In this document: piece after piece, positions 26,695 to 34,744 of the stretch | Numbering within the stretch: position 1 is the first letter of the stretch | Layout: each line of letters begins with the position of its first letter | Origin: Campylobacterales bacterium | GTDB lineage: Bacteria; Campylobacterota; Campylobacteria; Campylobacterales; QNZT01 | DNA length: 44,565 nt | Assembly: GCA_027066435.1 (NCBI GenBank) | Contig: JAMONX010000044.1 | Location: forward strand, 1 to 44,565 | Direction: 5' to 3' | Translations under genes and position numbers: made by a program | The notes under the pieces: model-generated | Databases searched by the model: none | Told to the model about the DNA's origin: nothing | What the model saw: the letters and a program-made list of their open reading frames with translations, nothing else

Positions 26695-28575
26695 TTATAC
26701 CATACTCTCTAACCAACTCTCTTTTTCACCATTTTCATCTACAATTTGCCCCATATCTTTATGTAAATTCCAATAATAATTTACAAAATATTTCACTCCA
26801 TCATCTATTGGCATAAAATATTTACCATCTTTTTTAGTATATTTATAGAGAAATTCTGATGCATCTTTTTTATTTAGATAGTGAAGAGCCAACTCTTTAT
26901 AAGTTTGTAGATACCAAGCTTTTATCCTCTCATATGCATCCTCACTCATATCAATCTCTAGCCTGTTTTTAAACTTTAAAACTCTTGATTCAAAAAGTCC
27001 ACTAAGATGTATCAATCCCTCACAATAGTATGGTTCAACTTCTCCAGTCTCTCTCCAAGCAATGAGTCCTATCGCTCTTTTAACAACATCACTAAGTATC
27101 TGGTATTTTAGATTCTCTTTCTCTTTTAAGAAAAATGCTACTAAACCACCTGTTGTTGCTTTGAACTCCTCTATATTTTTGAAGTTTCCATTTTTATTCA
27201 TTATAGTTTCTGTATCTTCATCAAGCCACAAAATATGTCCATATTCGTGACCTATTGTTGAGATATTGTAAACATCATGCCAGATATTTGGCTTGTTAAA
27301 TAAAACTTCTCTATTTTTATTTAAAAACTCTTCGCTAAATATCTCTTTTTGTATTTTCATAAATGGTTTAGCTCTTGAAGATTCAAGTACATTATCTGCA
27401 AATGCAAATATTTTTTTACCTTCCTCTTTTGTTACCACTTCATCATTTGGCACAACTTGGGCTGAAAACAATCCACAAAACTCAGCTCCATAATAAAGAG
27501 CTGGACGACCAAGATATAGCTGTACTCTGTCTGTATTTGCCAATGATCTTTCATAAATTTTTCTATGTTTGTCTGAATTAATTTGCTCAAATATCTCTTT
27601 ATACATAGATTTTACACTCTCTTTAACATCTCCTGAATGGCTTTGTGGGTTTATAATTCTAAGATCCCACTCTAATGCTACCGCCTTTTTATAGTGGTCT
27701 TCATAATATTCTAACGGATGTCCTATCTGTAAAGGAACAGTTATTTTCATCCATTTTCTATCTACATCTGCCCATTTTGGGATAAGTTTTGAGGTATCTT
27801 GCTCACTCAAGGCCTCTATAATAGCTTGTAGATAACCTAAATGCTCCTCTTTTTGGTTAAAGATTTTATCTTCTAGTTTTGATAGAGTGTTTTTAAAATT
27901 TTTAAGTGCTTTTACGGACTCTTTCACTTCATTTTCAAATGCCGTGCTATAAGGTAGGGATTTAAAACTTCCATCTTCTTGCTTAACAAGTACCGAATAA
28001 GAGCGATCTCCTTTTCCGCCATCATGCCCTATGTCGTGAAGCTCTTTTTCATTTAGCATCTGAAAGATTTTCTCTTCATCACCATTAAAGTCTCTATAAA
28101 GCTCTCTATTTACTCCATTTATGATTTGTGCCGTCCAACTTGATTGCCACAAACTAAATGTAACTCCTACTTCGTGAACTCCTCTAAAAATTGTTCTATA
28201 AAATGGAGATAAAAGCTCTTTTTTTTCTATCTCATTAACTAAATTTTGGTGTACTTTTAGATGAAACTTAGCTACCCAAAGATAGGCTTGTTCTTTCTTT
28301 TTTATTATCTCTTCTTCATTAAAATTAGCTTTTTGAAGAGATTGTGTGAGTGTGTCATCACGAAGAGATACAAGCCTTGAAACCACTGCCATTTGATTCT
28401 CTTTATCTATTTCTAACTCTAACTCTTTTAAAAACTCATTTATAAATCTCTTTTTTTTTAAATCTGGATTTTCACTTAAAATATCATAATAACTACTTAT
28501 CTCTTTTTGATTATTTTTGATTATCTGATAAATCTCTTGTAAATCTTTAAAAAAATCCTCTTTCATATCTACCAT
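26695..28575 (-). CDS. ciaB: CiaB-family protein with a gluzincin-like HEYGH motif
   Basis: This 626-residue cytoplasmic-looking protein (no signal peptide, no membrane segment) resembles in length and character the Campylobacter invasion antigen CiaB family, which is also found in free-living relatives; the name rests on recall, not a search. HEYGH at 443-447 is a textbook zinc metallopeptidase motif, and IEEFKA at about 468-473 could give the third Glu ligand some 22 residues later, as in gluzincins. GRPALYYGAEF and RETGEVEPYYCEGLIHLSG look like conserved core segments. In a non-pathogenic chemolithotroph a peptidase role is more natural than host invasion. It is divergent from the PilZ-like gene, with 66 bases between. 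Confidence 0.65.
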   Translation of the reverse strand: MVDMKEDFFKDLQEIYQIIKNNQKEISSYYDILSENPDLKKKRFINEFLKELELEIDKENQMAVVSRLVSLRDDTLTQSLQKANFNEEEIIKKKEQAYLWVAKFHLKVHQNLVNEIEKKELLSPFYRTIFRGVHEVGVTFSLWQSSWTAQIINGVNRELYRDFNGDEEKIFQMLNEKELHDIGHDGGKGDRSYSVLVKQEDGSFKSLPYSTAFENEVKESVKALKNFKNTLSKLEDKIFNQKEEHLGYLQAIIEALSEQDTSKLIPKWADVDRKWMKITVPLQIGHPLEYYEDHYKKAVALEWDLRIINPQSHSGDVKESVKSMYKEIFEQINSDKHRKIYERSLANTDRVQLYLGRPALYYGAEFCGLFSAQVVPNDEVVTKEEGKKIFAFADNVLESSRAKPFMKIQKEIFSEEFLNKNREVLFNKPNIWHDVYNISTIGHEYGHILWLDEDTETIMNKNGNFKNIEEFKATTGGLVAFFLKEKENLKYQILSDVVKRAIGLIAWRETGEVEPYYCEGLIHLSGLFESRVLKFKNRLEIDMSEDAYERIKAWYLQTYKELALHYLNKKDASEFLYKYTKKDGKYFMPIDDGVKYFVNYYWNLHKDMGQIVDENGEKESWLESMV

Positions 28576-28641
28576 AATTAAACCTTTTTATGAAAATGAC
28601 GATGATTATACCTAAGAAGTAAAAAAATATAAAGAGTATTT

Positions 28642-29760
28642 ATGACAAATAACAGTTTACTAATAGCAAATTATATGAACCACGCCTATATAGAGTCTCA
28701 AATAGAGAGATCAAAAAATTATAATTCACACTTATGTGCAATAAAATTTGAGTTAAAATTCATCCCTAATGAAGCAGATAAATTTAAAGAAATCATAAGT
28801 TTTATGTATGCTTTTTTGGGCTACACTTCAATAACCAATGAGGGAGGGAATCATTTTATAATTTTTTTACATGAGAGCAAAATACATAATGTAGTTATGA
28901 CAATAAAAAATATGCTTATGAGTGTGAAAATTAAATTTGGTATCAATATACATAATGTCGGTATCACTGCTTATGATTCAAGTGATGATAAAAATTCTCT
29001 GATTGAGAGAGTTCATACATTTTTTATGAAATCTAAAGTCTCTAAAAATATTGATGTCTATTATGGAACTAAATTTTTTGAGTTTAGCCACTGTAGTGAC
29101 TCTGATAATATACAATCTATTTATACTCAAGAGCCAAATCTTAACCTTTATGGATTTTATAAAGAAGCCCCTTTAATGAGCAAAGTCAAAGTTGTAGATT
29201 ATTCAGAGGGTTCACTTAAAGTTAATGCAAACCAAGAGTATCTTCCTTTTTTAAAGAAACAAGAGTATGTTTATATTGAACATGCAATGATACCAGACAT
29301 TATGAGAGCTGATATTATTAAAATTAATTTTAATAATGGAATGATAACACTCGATAATATGAAGTTTCTAGATAACTCACCAGTACATAGAAAAAATATC
29401 AGAGTTGCTCCACATCGTCCTATACAAGCCATTTTAGAGTGTGAAAATGAACTTTATATCGAAGGTCTTATAGCTGATATCTCAAAAAATTCAATTTTAC
29501 TTACCACACAACTTGCAAAGATTGAAGAACTTCAAGCAAAAGGTTTACAAACTAAATCTTTTAAACTTAGATTTCATCTTGATGGTGCAAATAATAGCTC
29601 TTTCACAGTTGATGTTAAAGCGATGGTTTACAAAATATTTGGAAATCAATTAGTCTTAAATATATATCCAACTCCAGAAATTGAGACTGAAATTACTGAG
29701 TACATTGCAATGTGTCAAAACTTACTTCTTCTTGAAGTGAAAGGTACTTTTGTACATTAG
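28642..29760 (+). CDS. Degenerate GGDEF plus YcgR/PilZ-like protein
   Basis: A 372-residue protein. Residues about 25-148 look like a decayed GGDEF fold: the signature position reads GGNHF (68-72), followed by VGITAY (106-111) and a LIERVHTFFMKSK helix, the usual GGDEF order without catalytic residues. Residues about 170-372 resemble a YcgR-N/PilZ pair: RxxxR is present (Arg250, Arg254) and DxSxxG reads DISKNS (279-284), with the Gly replaced. It may be a c-di-GMP receptor, or a scaffold that lost the ligand. Its 3' end overlaps by 4 bases the convergent transglycosylase-like gene. Confidence 0.6.
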   Translation: MTNNSLLIANYMNHAYIESQIERSKNYNSHLCAIKFELKFIPNEADKFKEIISFMYAFLGYTSITNEGGNHFIIFLHESKIHNVVMTIKNMLMSVKIKFGINIHNVGITAYDSSDDKNSLIERVHTFFMKSKVSKNIDVYYGTKFFEFSHCSDSDNIQSIYTQEPNLNLYGFYKEAPLMSKVKVVDYSEGSLKVNANQEYLPFLKKQEYVYIEHAMIPDIMRADIIKINFNNGMITLDNMKFLDNSPVHRKNIRVAPHRPIQAILECENELYIEGLIADISKNSILLTTQLAKIEELQAKGLQTKSFKLRFHLDGANNSSFTVDVKAMVYKIFGNQLVLNIYPTPEIETEITEYIAMCQNLLLLEVKGTFVH

Positions 29761-30263
29761 AGTTTATGTTTTTTAATCAACTTTAAGTTTTTTTGTACTT
29801 TATTATAATAGGGGTAATTTACCTTGCCCCCGTTGTATCTACTTACTGTTTCAAAATAACTTTTAGAGTTGTTTGAACACCAGACTATATATAAAACTCC
29901 AATTTTTGCATTAAAAAGATTATTGTGCATCATCTTTTTGATAAGTTCTAAATCACTCATTTTCGCTACATCTTTTAAGTTAAACTTTTTTGCAACAAAT
30001 CTAGCTGTACCTAAACGAACTTGCATAATCCCATATGAAGCTTTTTTAATCCCTTTTTTTAAAAGTTGTTTATCTCCAAAGTTTAGTTTTCCACCACTTG
30101 TCTCAGTCATACAAATTGCCATAGCTGTATATTCAAAAGTACGACCATTTTTATCAGGGTAGTGTGAAGCTACATTTTTAACAGTTTTTAGTATGAGTTT
30201 TTGTTTAAAATCGAGTGCATCCAATTGGCAGATAAATAAAAAGATAATAAGTAGATATTTCAT
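29757..30263 (-). CDS. Lytic-transglycosylase-like (SLT fold) secreted protein
   Basis: A 168-residue exported protein: residues 1-16 (MKYLLIIFLFICQLDA) form a signal peptide. The SLT lysozyme-fold features are a catalytic-type Glu54 in ICMTETSGG, YGIMQV for the GxMQ motif, and a VSRYNGG segment for the AYNxG motif. It would cleave or remodel peptidoglycan in the periplasm. The ATG overlaps the EI24-family gene stop (4 bases), giving a dUTPase, EI24, transglycosylase gene order. Confidence 0.75.
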   Translation of the reverse strand: MKYLLIIFLFICQLDALDFKQKLILKTVKNVASHYPDKNGRTFEYTAMAICMTETSGGKLNFGDKQLLKKGIKKASYGIMQVRLGTARFVAKKFNLKDVAKMSDLELIKKMMHNNLFNAKIGVLYIVWCSNNSKSYFETVSRYNGGKVNYPYYNKVQKNLKLIKKHKL

Positions 30264-31003
30264 CTTCTTGCTTCAATACTCTTTGTAAAAAACTGGTGTG
30301 ACAAAATAATCACAAAAAGCACTTGAAAAAGTATCCCCATCAAAGGGATCAAAGAAAAGCTATATAGAGTTAAAGTTGTACTTCTAAACAAGAGTTTATG
30401 CTCTTTTATCAAAGATTTAAACTCCTCTTTTGAATTTATGTTTGAGCCTACATCTAAAACCAAAAAGTTATGAAACAGATAGTAAAAAGGTATATTAATA
30501 GCGATAAAATTGACAGCTGGTACAAACAAAAATGGCAATGCAATTAAAAAAAGAAACATAAAAACAATAAAAGTCTTTATAAAATGAAAGATTGTAAAGC
30601 CCAAAGTAAAATCACTATTGTCAATCACAAACTCTTTGTAGTGTCTCTTTTGGATAACCCTAACAATCAAAGGAGTAAAAAATCCTATAACAATAGTAGC
30701 TACGATGACTGAAAGTAAGATTAATAAAAGTGCAAAAACAAGATAAAAAAAGATAAAAAAGAACCATTTAAAAACACCAATAGTAAGTATATAAGTTATA
30801 GTTGGATATTTTTGAGGATCTAAAAATGGTACAACTCCTGCATCCATACTTGTTTTAAAAGAGTCAATAAAATCAGCTCCAAAACCAAAATAAGCAGACA
30901 AAAGAAGGACAAATGTTACAAAAAAAGGGACAACAGAGATGCTTAAAAGTTTAGGAGAAAAAAAATCTGTAATACTCTTTTTAATAAGCCCTGTTTTTAT
31001 CAT
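30260..31003 (-). CDS. EI24/CysZ-like integral membrane protein
   Basis: A 247-residue polytopic membrane protein with about four to six hydrophobic segments (VPFFVTFVLLLSAYFG, FKWFFFIFFYLVFALLLIL, FIVFMFLFLIALPFLFVP, FSLIPLMGILFQVLFVIIL). FVPAVNFIAINIPFYYLFHN resembles the EI24/CysZ domain. CysZ members carry sulfate; many EI24 proteins have no known substrate and none can be assigned here. It overlaps both neighbours by 4 bases. Confidence 0.7.
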   Translation of the reverse strand: MIKTGLIKKSITDFFSPKLLSISVVPFFVTFVLLLSAYFGFGADFIDSFKTSMDAGVVPFLDPQKYPTITYILTIGVFKWFFFIFFYLVFALLLILLSVIVATIVIGFFTPLIVRVIQKRHYKEFVIDNSDFTLGFTIFHFIKTFIVFMFLFLIALPFLFVPAVNFIAINIPFYYLFHNFLVLDVGSNINSKEEFKSLIKEHKLLFRSTTLTLYSFSLIPLMGILFQVLFVIILSHQFFTKSIEARR

Positions 31004-31686
31004 GCATTGTACTCTTTTTCTAAGACTTTGTAGAGTTCATTAGCACTCAAAGCATCATTTTCTAAAATTTTTGATAAGACTACATTGTCTTCTATGCCAT
31101 TCCATATTTTTTTATAAGTACCTTCTTTATATCCATTGTTTTGGCGAAAACTATTAAGAATATTTTTACCTATATAAAATTTATAAAGAACTTCTATATT
31201 CAATCCACATTGAAGAGCGATAACCATAAAATCATCAACAATTTTATAAAAACACTCTCCATCTATTGAGTGTTTAATGAGATGTTCGATTGTGCTTACA
31301 ATTACCAAAGCATCATCATTATCTGGTTCTCTAATATCTATGCAAAATTCATTAAAATATTTTGTATCTGTAACATAATTTACAATCGTATCAATATCAC
31401 CTAAATTTTTATTCTTGTAATGTTCCAATCCAAGACTCATAATAAAATGCCAAATATCAACAAGCTCTATTGTAATATTTTCCCAATCAGGAGCTATATT
31501 TATATCTTTCCAATGTTTCCAATTAAAACTATCAATTAGCTCTGCTGACTCCATATAGATGCATCTTCTCCAGTTGATAATGCGATCGTGTTTATTGTAT
31601 CCTTTTTCCCAATCTAAGCCATTTGTTTCATCATTTAGTTTTTGTTGAAGTGTAAACATCTCGTGAAGTAGTGCTTTATTGTTCAT
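31000..31686 (-). CDS. dut: Dimeric dUTP diphosphatase (MazG-like all-alpha)
   Basis: It hydrolyses dUTP (and dUDP) to dUMP, keeping uracil out of DNA and supplying dUMP. It is of the all-alpha dimeric type found in Campylobacter and trypanosomes, not the trimeric beta-fold Dut. Metal-ligand motifs are MESAELIDSFNWKHWK (ExxE/D type) and ITIELVDIWHF (ExxD type), with NGYKEGTYKKIW near the C-terminus. The 228 residues fit. Its stop overlaps the EI24-family gene ATG. Confidence 0.88.
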   Translation of the reverse strand: MNNKALLHEMFTLQQKLNDETNGLDWEKGYNKHDRIINWRRCIYMESAELIDSFNWKHWKDINIAPDWENITIELVDIWHFIMSLGLEHYKNKNLGDIDTIVNYVTDTKYFNEFCIDIREPDNDDALVIVSTIEHLIKHSIDGECFYKIVDDFMVIALQCGLNIEVLYKFYIGKNILNSFRQNNGYKEGTYKKIWNGIEDNVVLSKILENDALSANELYKVLEKEYNA

Positions 31687-31707
31687 TTTCGACCTTTTAA
31701 TTTAATT

Positions 31708-31920
31708 TTATTGACTCATTCCACATTTGGCTTCATACTTTTTGTTTTTTATATTCTCTAGTGATGCTTTAGTATAGACTAAAACTTTTTTCTGATCAGC
31801 TATTGGCTCCATAAGCCTATTTTTTTCCATCAAAGGAATTTTTTGATCATTTACAATTTTCATAATATCTTGTTCTAAGTCCGCTAAATAATTATCAATA
31901 CATGTGAATATTTTTTCCAT
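31708..31920 (-). CDS. Small hypothetical protein, 70 residues
   Basis: Reading from the ATG at 31918-31920 gives a 70-residue, helix-rich, charged protein beginning MEKIFTCIDNYLADLEQDIM and ending KCGMSQ. The start is preferred over an in-frame ATG 75 bases upstream because AAGGGA lies just ahead of it, and because the upstream stretch covers the divergent promoter region of the CitE-like gene. Two cysteines lie near the ends. No family is recognised. It precedes the dUTPase gene by 21 bases and probably heads that run. Confidence 0.55.
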   Translation of the reverse strand: MEKIFTCIDNYLADLEQDIMKIVNDQKIPLMEKNRLMEPIADQKKVLVYTKASLENIKNKKYEAKCGMSQ

Positions 31921-31936
31921 TTTTTCCCTTAATCTA

Positions 31937-31945
31937 TGATATAAT
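31937..31945 (+). promoter_or_regulatory. Extended -10 promoter for the CitE-like gene
   Basis: TGATATAAT is a perfect extended -10 (TGnTATAAT) in the 53-base divergent gap. A start near 31952 would give a leader of about 22 bases containing AAGG ahead of the ATG at 31974. Campylobacterota promoters commonly lack a -35 box. Confidence 0.55.
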
Positions 31946-31973
31946 TGTAACATAATAACATGAAGGCAAGAAA

Positions 31974-32897
31974 ATGATTTTTGAAGATATTTCAATTTTT
32001 GAAGAAATGGATGATGAGTGGCTATTAGGCTTAATCACAACACATGATAGAGTAGTAGCTGATATAAAAAACCCTCGCTCTTACATGATGCTAAACCCTT
32101 TAAAACTAAATCATTTAAATAATATCGACAAACAAGAGGCTGATGTTATTGTAATAAATCTCGAAGATGGAGTTGCACCACAGATGAAAAAAAGAGCCCT
32201 GCTTCTTACATCTGTATTTATCTCACATCTAAAAAGCTCTACTTCAAAAATCTTAGTTAGAGTTAATCCTATCGATGAAGGTGGACTCCAAGAGATTGAG
32301 TTTTTAAACCAAATCAAGCCTGATGTCATAAGAGTTGCAAAGATAAAAGAAAGAAGCGATGTAGAAAAAGTTTTAAATATTCTTGATAAAGATATAAAAC
32401 TTCACCTCTCCATAGAGACAAAAGAAGCCCTCCAAAACCTAACAGCATTAAATGTGGACAATAGAGTAGGGTGTTGCTCTTTAGGAATCATGGATATGCT
32501 AAATTCTATGGAATTGCCCCAAAGCTTACTCAAACATGACAATCCCACAATTGGCTATATATTGAGTCGTTTTTTGATTGATTCAAAAAGTACCCAGATG
32601 CATCCTGTCGGGTTTACTTATCAGGATTATGAAGATTTAGATGGATTTAGAAAATGGTGTGAACTTGAAAAAAGTATGGGATATAGTTCTAAAAGTTGTT
32701 TAGGTCCAAAACAAGTAACCATAGCAAATGAGATATTTTCAAGCGATGATGAAGCAAAAAATAGAGCTTTGGAGATAAAAGAACTCTTTGAAAAGATGAA
32801 AAAAGAGGGAATTACAGGATTTATGCATGAGAATTATGGGTTTATCGATGAACCAATTTATAAGGATGCACTGCTAACTTTAGGCGAAATTGGATAA
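31974..32897 (+). CDS. HpcH/HpaI aldolase / citrate-lyase-beta (CitE-like) family protein
   Basis: A TIM-barrel C-C lyase of the CitE family. INLEDGVAP matches the DLEDGVxP motif with its metal-binding acidic residues, LVRVNPID the RVNP segment, and [10 protein letters not shown] the IEThxG segment with the metal-ligand Glu. Free-standing CitE-like proteins act on malyl-CoA, citramalyl-CoA or related acyl-CoA thioesters; no other citrate lyase subunit is here. The 307 residues are normal for the family. It lies 26 bases before ribH and may be cotranscribed, though a metabolic link to riboflavin is not apparent. Confidence 0.82.
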   Translation: MIFEDISIFEEMDDEWLLGLITTHDRVVADIKNPRSYMMLNPLKLNHLNNIDKQEADVIVINLEDGVAPQMKKRALLLTSVFISHLKSSTSKILVRVNPIDEGGLQEIEFLNQIKPDVIRVAKIKERSDVEKVLNILDKDIKLHLSIETKEALQNLTALNVDNRVGCCSLGIMDMLNSMELPQSLLKHDNPTIGYILSRFLIDSKSTQMHPVGFTYQDYEDLDGFRKWCELEKSMGYSSKSCLGPKQVTIANEIFSSDDEAKNRALEIKELFEKMKKEGITGFMHENYGFIDEPIYKDALLTLGEIG

Positions 32898-32923
32898 TAT
32901 CACAAAAACAAATAGGAAAATAT

Positions 32924-33388
32924 ATGAATATAATTGAAGGATTTTTATCACTAAAAGGTGATGAAAAAGTAGCAATCATTAACGGAAGATTTAACCATAT
33001 CATAACAGATAGATTAGTAGAGGGTGCAAAAGATGCATTTATAAGACACGGAGGAGACGAAAAAAACTTAGATCTTATTTTGGTTCCAGGAGCATTTGAA
33101 ATCCCTTTTGCATTAGATAGACTACTTGCATCTGGAAAATATGACGGTGTTTGCTGTGTAGGAGCAGTCATCAGAGGAAGTACACCTCACTTTGACTATG
33201 TTTCAGCAGAAGCTACAAAAGGAATAGCCACAGTTACACTAAAATATGGCAAACCTGCATCATTTGGAGTTCTTACCACAGATACCATAGAACAAGCGAT
33301 AGAGAGAGCTGGAAGCAAAGTAGGGAACAAAGGTTTTGAAGCGATGACGGGACTTATAGAGATGCTAAGTCTTTATAAAAACATTTAG
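32924..33388 (+). CDS. ribH: 6,7-dimethyl-8-ribityllumazine synthase
   Basis: Lumazine synthase condenses 5-amino-6-ribitylaminouracil with 3,4-dihydroxybutanone phosphate, the penultimate step in riboflavin synthesis, and usually assembles as pentamers or 60-mers. The substrate loop [16 protein letters not shown] and [15 protein letters not shown] (with the catalytic His) are all present. The 154 residues are standard. nusB begins 8 bases after the stop. Confidence 0.96.
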   Translation: MNIIEGFLSLKGDEKVAIINGRFNHIITDRLVEGAKDAFIRHGGDEKNLDLILVPGAFEIPFALDRLLASGKYDGVCCVGAVIRGSTPHFDYVSAEATKGIATVTLKYGKPASFGVLTTDTIEQAIERAGSKVGNKGFEAMTGLIEMLSLYKNI

Positions 33389-33396
33389 TAACACAA

Positions 33397-33795
33397 ATGG
33401 CAACAAGACATCAATCAAGAGAGAGTGTCATAACTCTTCTCTATGCAAAAGATATTGGAAATGAAAACATAGAAAAATTTATGGATGAAATCCTTGAAGA
33501 TAAAAAGATAAGAAACAAACAAAAAGAGTTTGCAAACTCACTATATAAAGGTGTCATAGAAAATCTGACATCAATAGATGAAGAGTTAAACAGACACCTA
33601 AAAGAGTACAAAGTAGATGGTATAGGACATATAGAGAGAGCTATTTTAAGGCTTGGGGCTTATGAGATACTAAAAACTGACTTAGATGAAGCAGTCATAA
33701 TCAATGAATCAATAGAACTTTGCAAATCTTTAGCAAGCGACACTGCTCCAAAATTTATAAACGGCGTACTAGATGCGGTGAAAAAGTCCAAATGA
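33397..33795 (+). CDS. nusB: Transcription antitermination factor NusB
   Basis: NusB, with S10/NusE, binds boxA RNA to allow antitermination on rRNA operons. It is a compact all-helical protein: ATRHQSRESVITLLYAKD at the N-terminus, and HIERAILRLGAYEIL and AVIINESIELCKSLASD later are the typical NusB core. The 132 residues match the family. The last codon overlaps the pyrF ATG (AATGA). The ribH-nusB pairing is widespread in bacteria. Confidence 0.95.
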   Translation: MATRHQSRESVITLLYAKDIGNENIEKFMDEILEDKKIRNKQKEFANSLYKGVIENLTSIDEELNRHLKEYKVDGIGHIERAILRLGAYEILKTDLDEAVIINESIELCKSLASDTAPKFINGVLDAVKKSK

Positions 33796-34478
33796 AACTC
33801 TGTGTTGCATTAGATTTACCAACATATGAACAAAACATAGCACTTGTTAGTGAACTTAAAGAATTTGACATATGGCTAAAAGTAGGTTTTAGAAGCTATA
33901 TAAGAGATGGCAAAAAAATCCTCCAAGAGATAAAATCGATCAATCCAAACTTTAAAATATTTCTAGATTTAAAACTCTATGATATACCAAATACAATGGC
34001 AGATGCATCCCTAGAGATAGCAAAGCTTGATATTGATATGTTTAACATCCATGCATCTAGTGGAATTGAAGCAATGAAAGCTGTGATGAAAAGGTTAAAA
34101 GAGACAAAAAATCCTCCAATAGTCTTAGCAGTCACCGCTCTTACTAGTTTTAATGATAAAAGCTTTAAATATATTTACGAAAAATCAATAGAAGAAAAAG
34201 CTCTACAATTTGCTAAAGATGCTTACAGTAGCGGCATAAACGGAGTAGTCTGTTCAGCTTATGAAAGCTCTTTAATTAAAACTCATACAAACCATACATT
34301 CTTAACCCTAACCCCAGGAATAAGACCATTTGGAGAAGATGCAAGCGATCAAAAAAGAGTTGCTGATATATCACTTGCTAAAAAAGAGTTGGTAGATTTT
34401 ATCGTCGTAGGAAGACCAATATACCAAGCAAAAAATCCAAAAGAGATTACACAAAAAATTTTAAGCAATTTATTATAA
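33792..34478 (+). CDS. pyrF: Orotidine 5'-phosphate decarboxylase
   Basis: PyrF decarboxylates OMP to UMP, the last step in de novo pyrimidine synthesis. The catalytic DxKxxD motif is in FLDLKLYDIPNT; the N-terminal CVALDL and C-terminal TPGIRP and VVGRPIYQAKNP are typical. The start is placed at the ATG at 33792, overlapping the nusB stop; an in-frame ATG 72 bases upstream would read through nusB and add a basic, non-family stretch. The resulting 228 residues fit the family. Confidence 0.95.
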   Translation: MKLCVALDLPTYEQNIALVSELKEFDIWLKVGFRSYIRDGKKILQEIKSINPNFKIFLDLKLYDIPNTMADASLEIAKLDIDMFNIHASSGIEAMKAVMKRLKETKNPPIVLAVTALTSFNDKSFKYIYEKSIEEKALQFAKDAYSSGINGVVCSAYESSLIKTHTNHTFLTLTPGIRPFGEDASDQKRVADISLAKKELVDFIVVGRPIYQAKNPKEITQKILSNLL

Positions 34479-34487
34479 TAGCTTGTG

Positions 34488-34493
34488 TATAAT
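34488..34493 (+). promoter_or_regulatory. -10 box for the tRNA-Ser gene
   Basis: TATAAT preceded by TG lies 15 bases upstream of the tRNA acceptor stem, placing a start point close to the mature 5' end. Confidence 0.5.
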
Positions 34494-34507
34494 CTCATCT
34501 CTCAATT

Positions 34508-34598
34508 GGACAGTTGGGTGAGCTGGCTGAAACCACATCCCTGCTAAGGATGCGTAGGAGTAATCCTACCGAGAGTTCGAATCTCTCACTGTCCGCCA
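34508..34598 (+). tRNA. tRNA-Ser(GCU)
   Basis: The cloverleaf can be folded by eye. Acceptor stem GGACAGT (34508-34514) pairs with ACTGTCC (34588-34594), discriminator G, and an encoded CCA (34596-34598). The anticodon stem CATCC/GGATG encloses loop CTGCTAA with anticodon GCT at 34543-34545. A long class-II variable arm (GTAGGA/TCCTAC) confirms Ser. The T arm is GAGAG TTCGAAT CTCTC. It reads codons AGC and AGU. Confidence 0.96.
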
Positions 34599-34633
34599 CT
34601 TTAAACTCCCAAAACACGAAACTTAAACACTAT

Positions 34634-34670
34634 CCAATTTTTAACTCTGCCAAAACTCTGCCAATTTTTG
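34634..34670. repeat. Short tandem/interleaved repeat after the tRNA
   Basis: Three units begin CCAA: CCAATTTTTAACTCTG (34634-34649), CCAAAACTCTG (34650-34660) and CCAATTTTTG (34661-34670). They share ACTCTG and CCAATTTTT blocks. The rest of the non-coding gap 34599-34744 shows nothing else recognisable. Arm-type recombinase sites or a decayed integration junction are possible readings. Confidence 0.4.
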
Positions 34671-34744
34671 ACATATCAGGCTTTATTTTACCCATATAGT
34701 ATTCACAATAACATATTCACTTTTAGTGCATAGTGGTTGAAGTT

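Noticed and set aside
31921-31995. Longer start for the 70-residue gene at 31708
   Set aside because: It would run through the divergent promoter and into the CitE-like gene; the ATG at 31920 has AAGGGA ahead.
33720-33791. Longer pyrF start inside nusB
   Set aside because: The 24 extra residues are basic and not part of the family; the ATG at 33792 overlaps the nusB stop.
34599-34744. An att site formed by a duplicated tRNA-Ser 3' end
   Set aside because: No second copy of the tRNA 3' segment was found in the window and no integrase gene is present.
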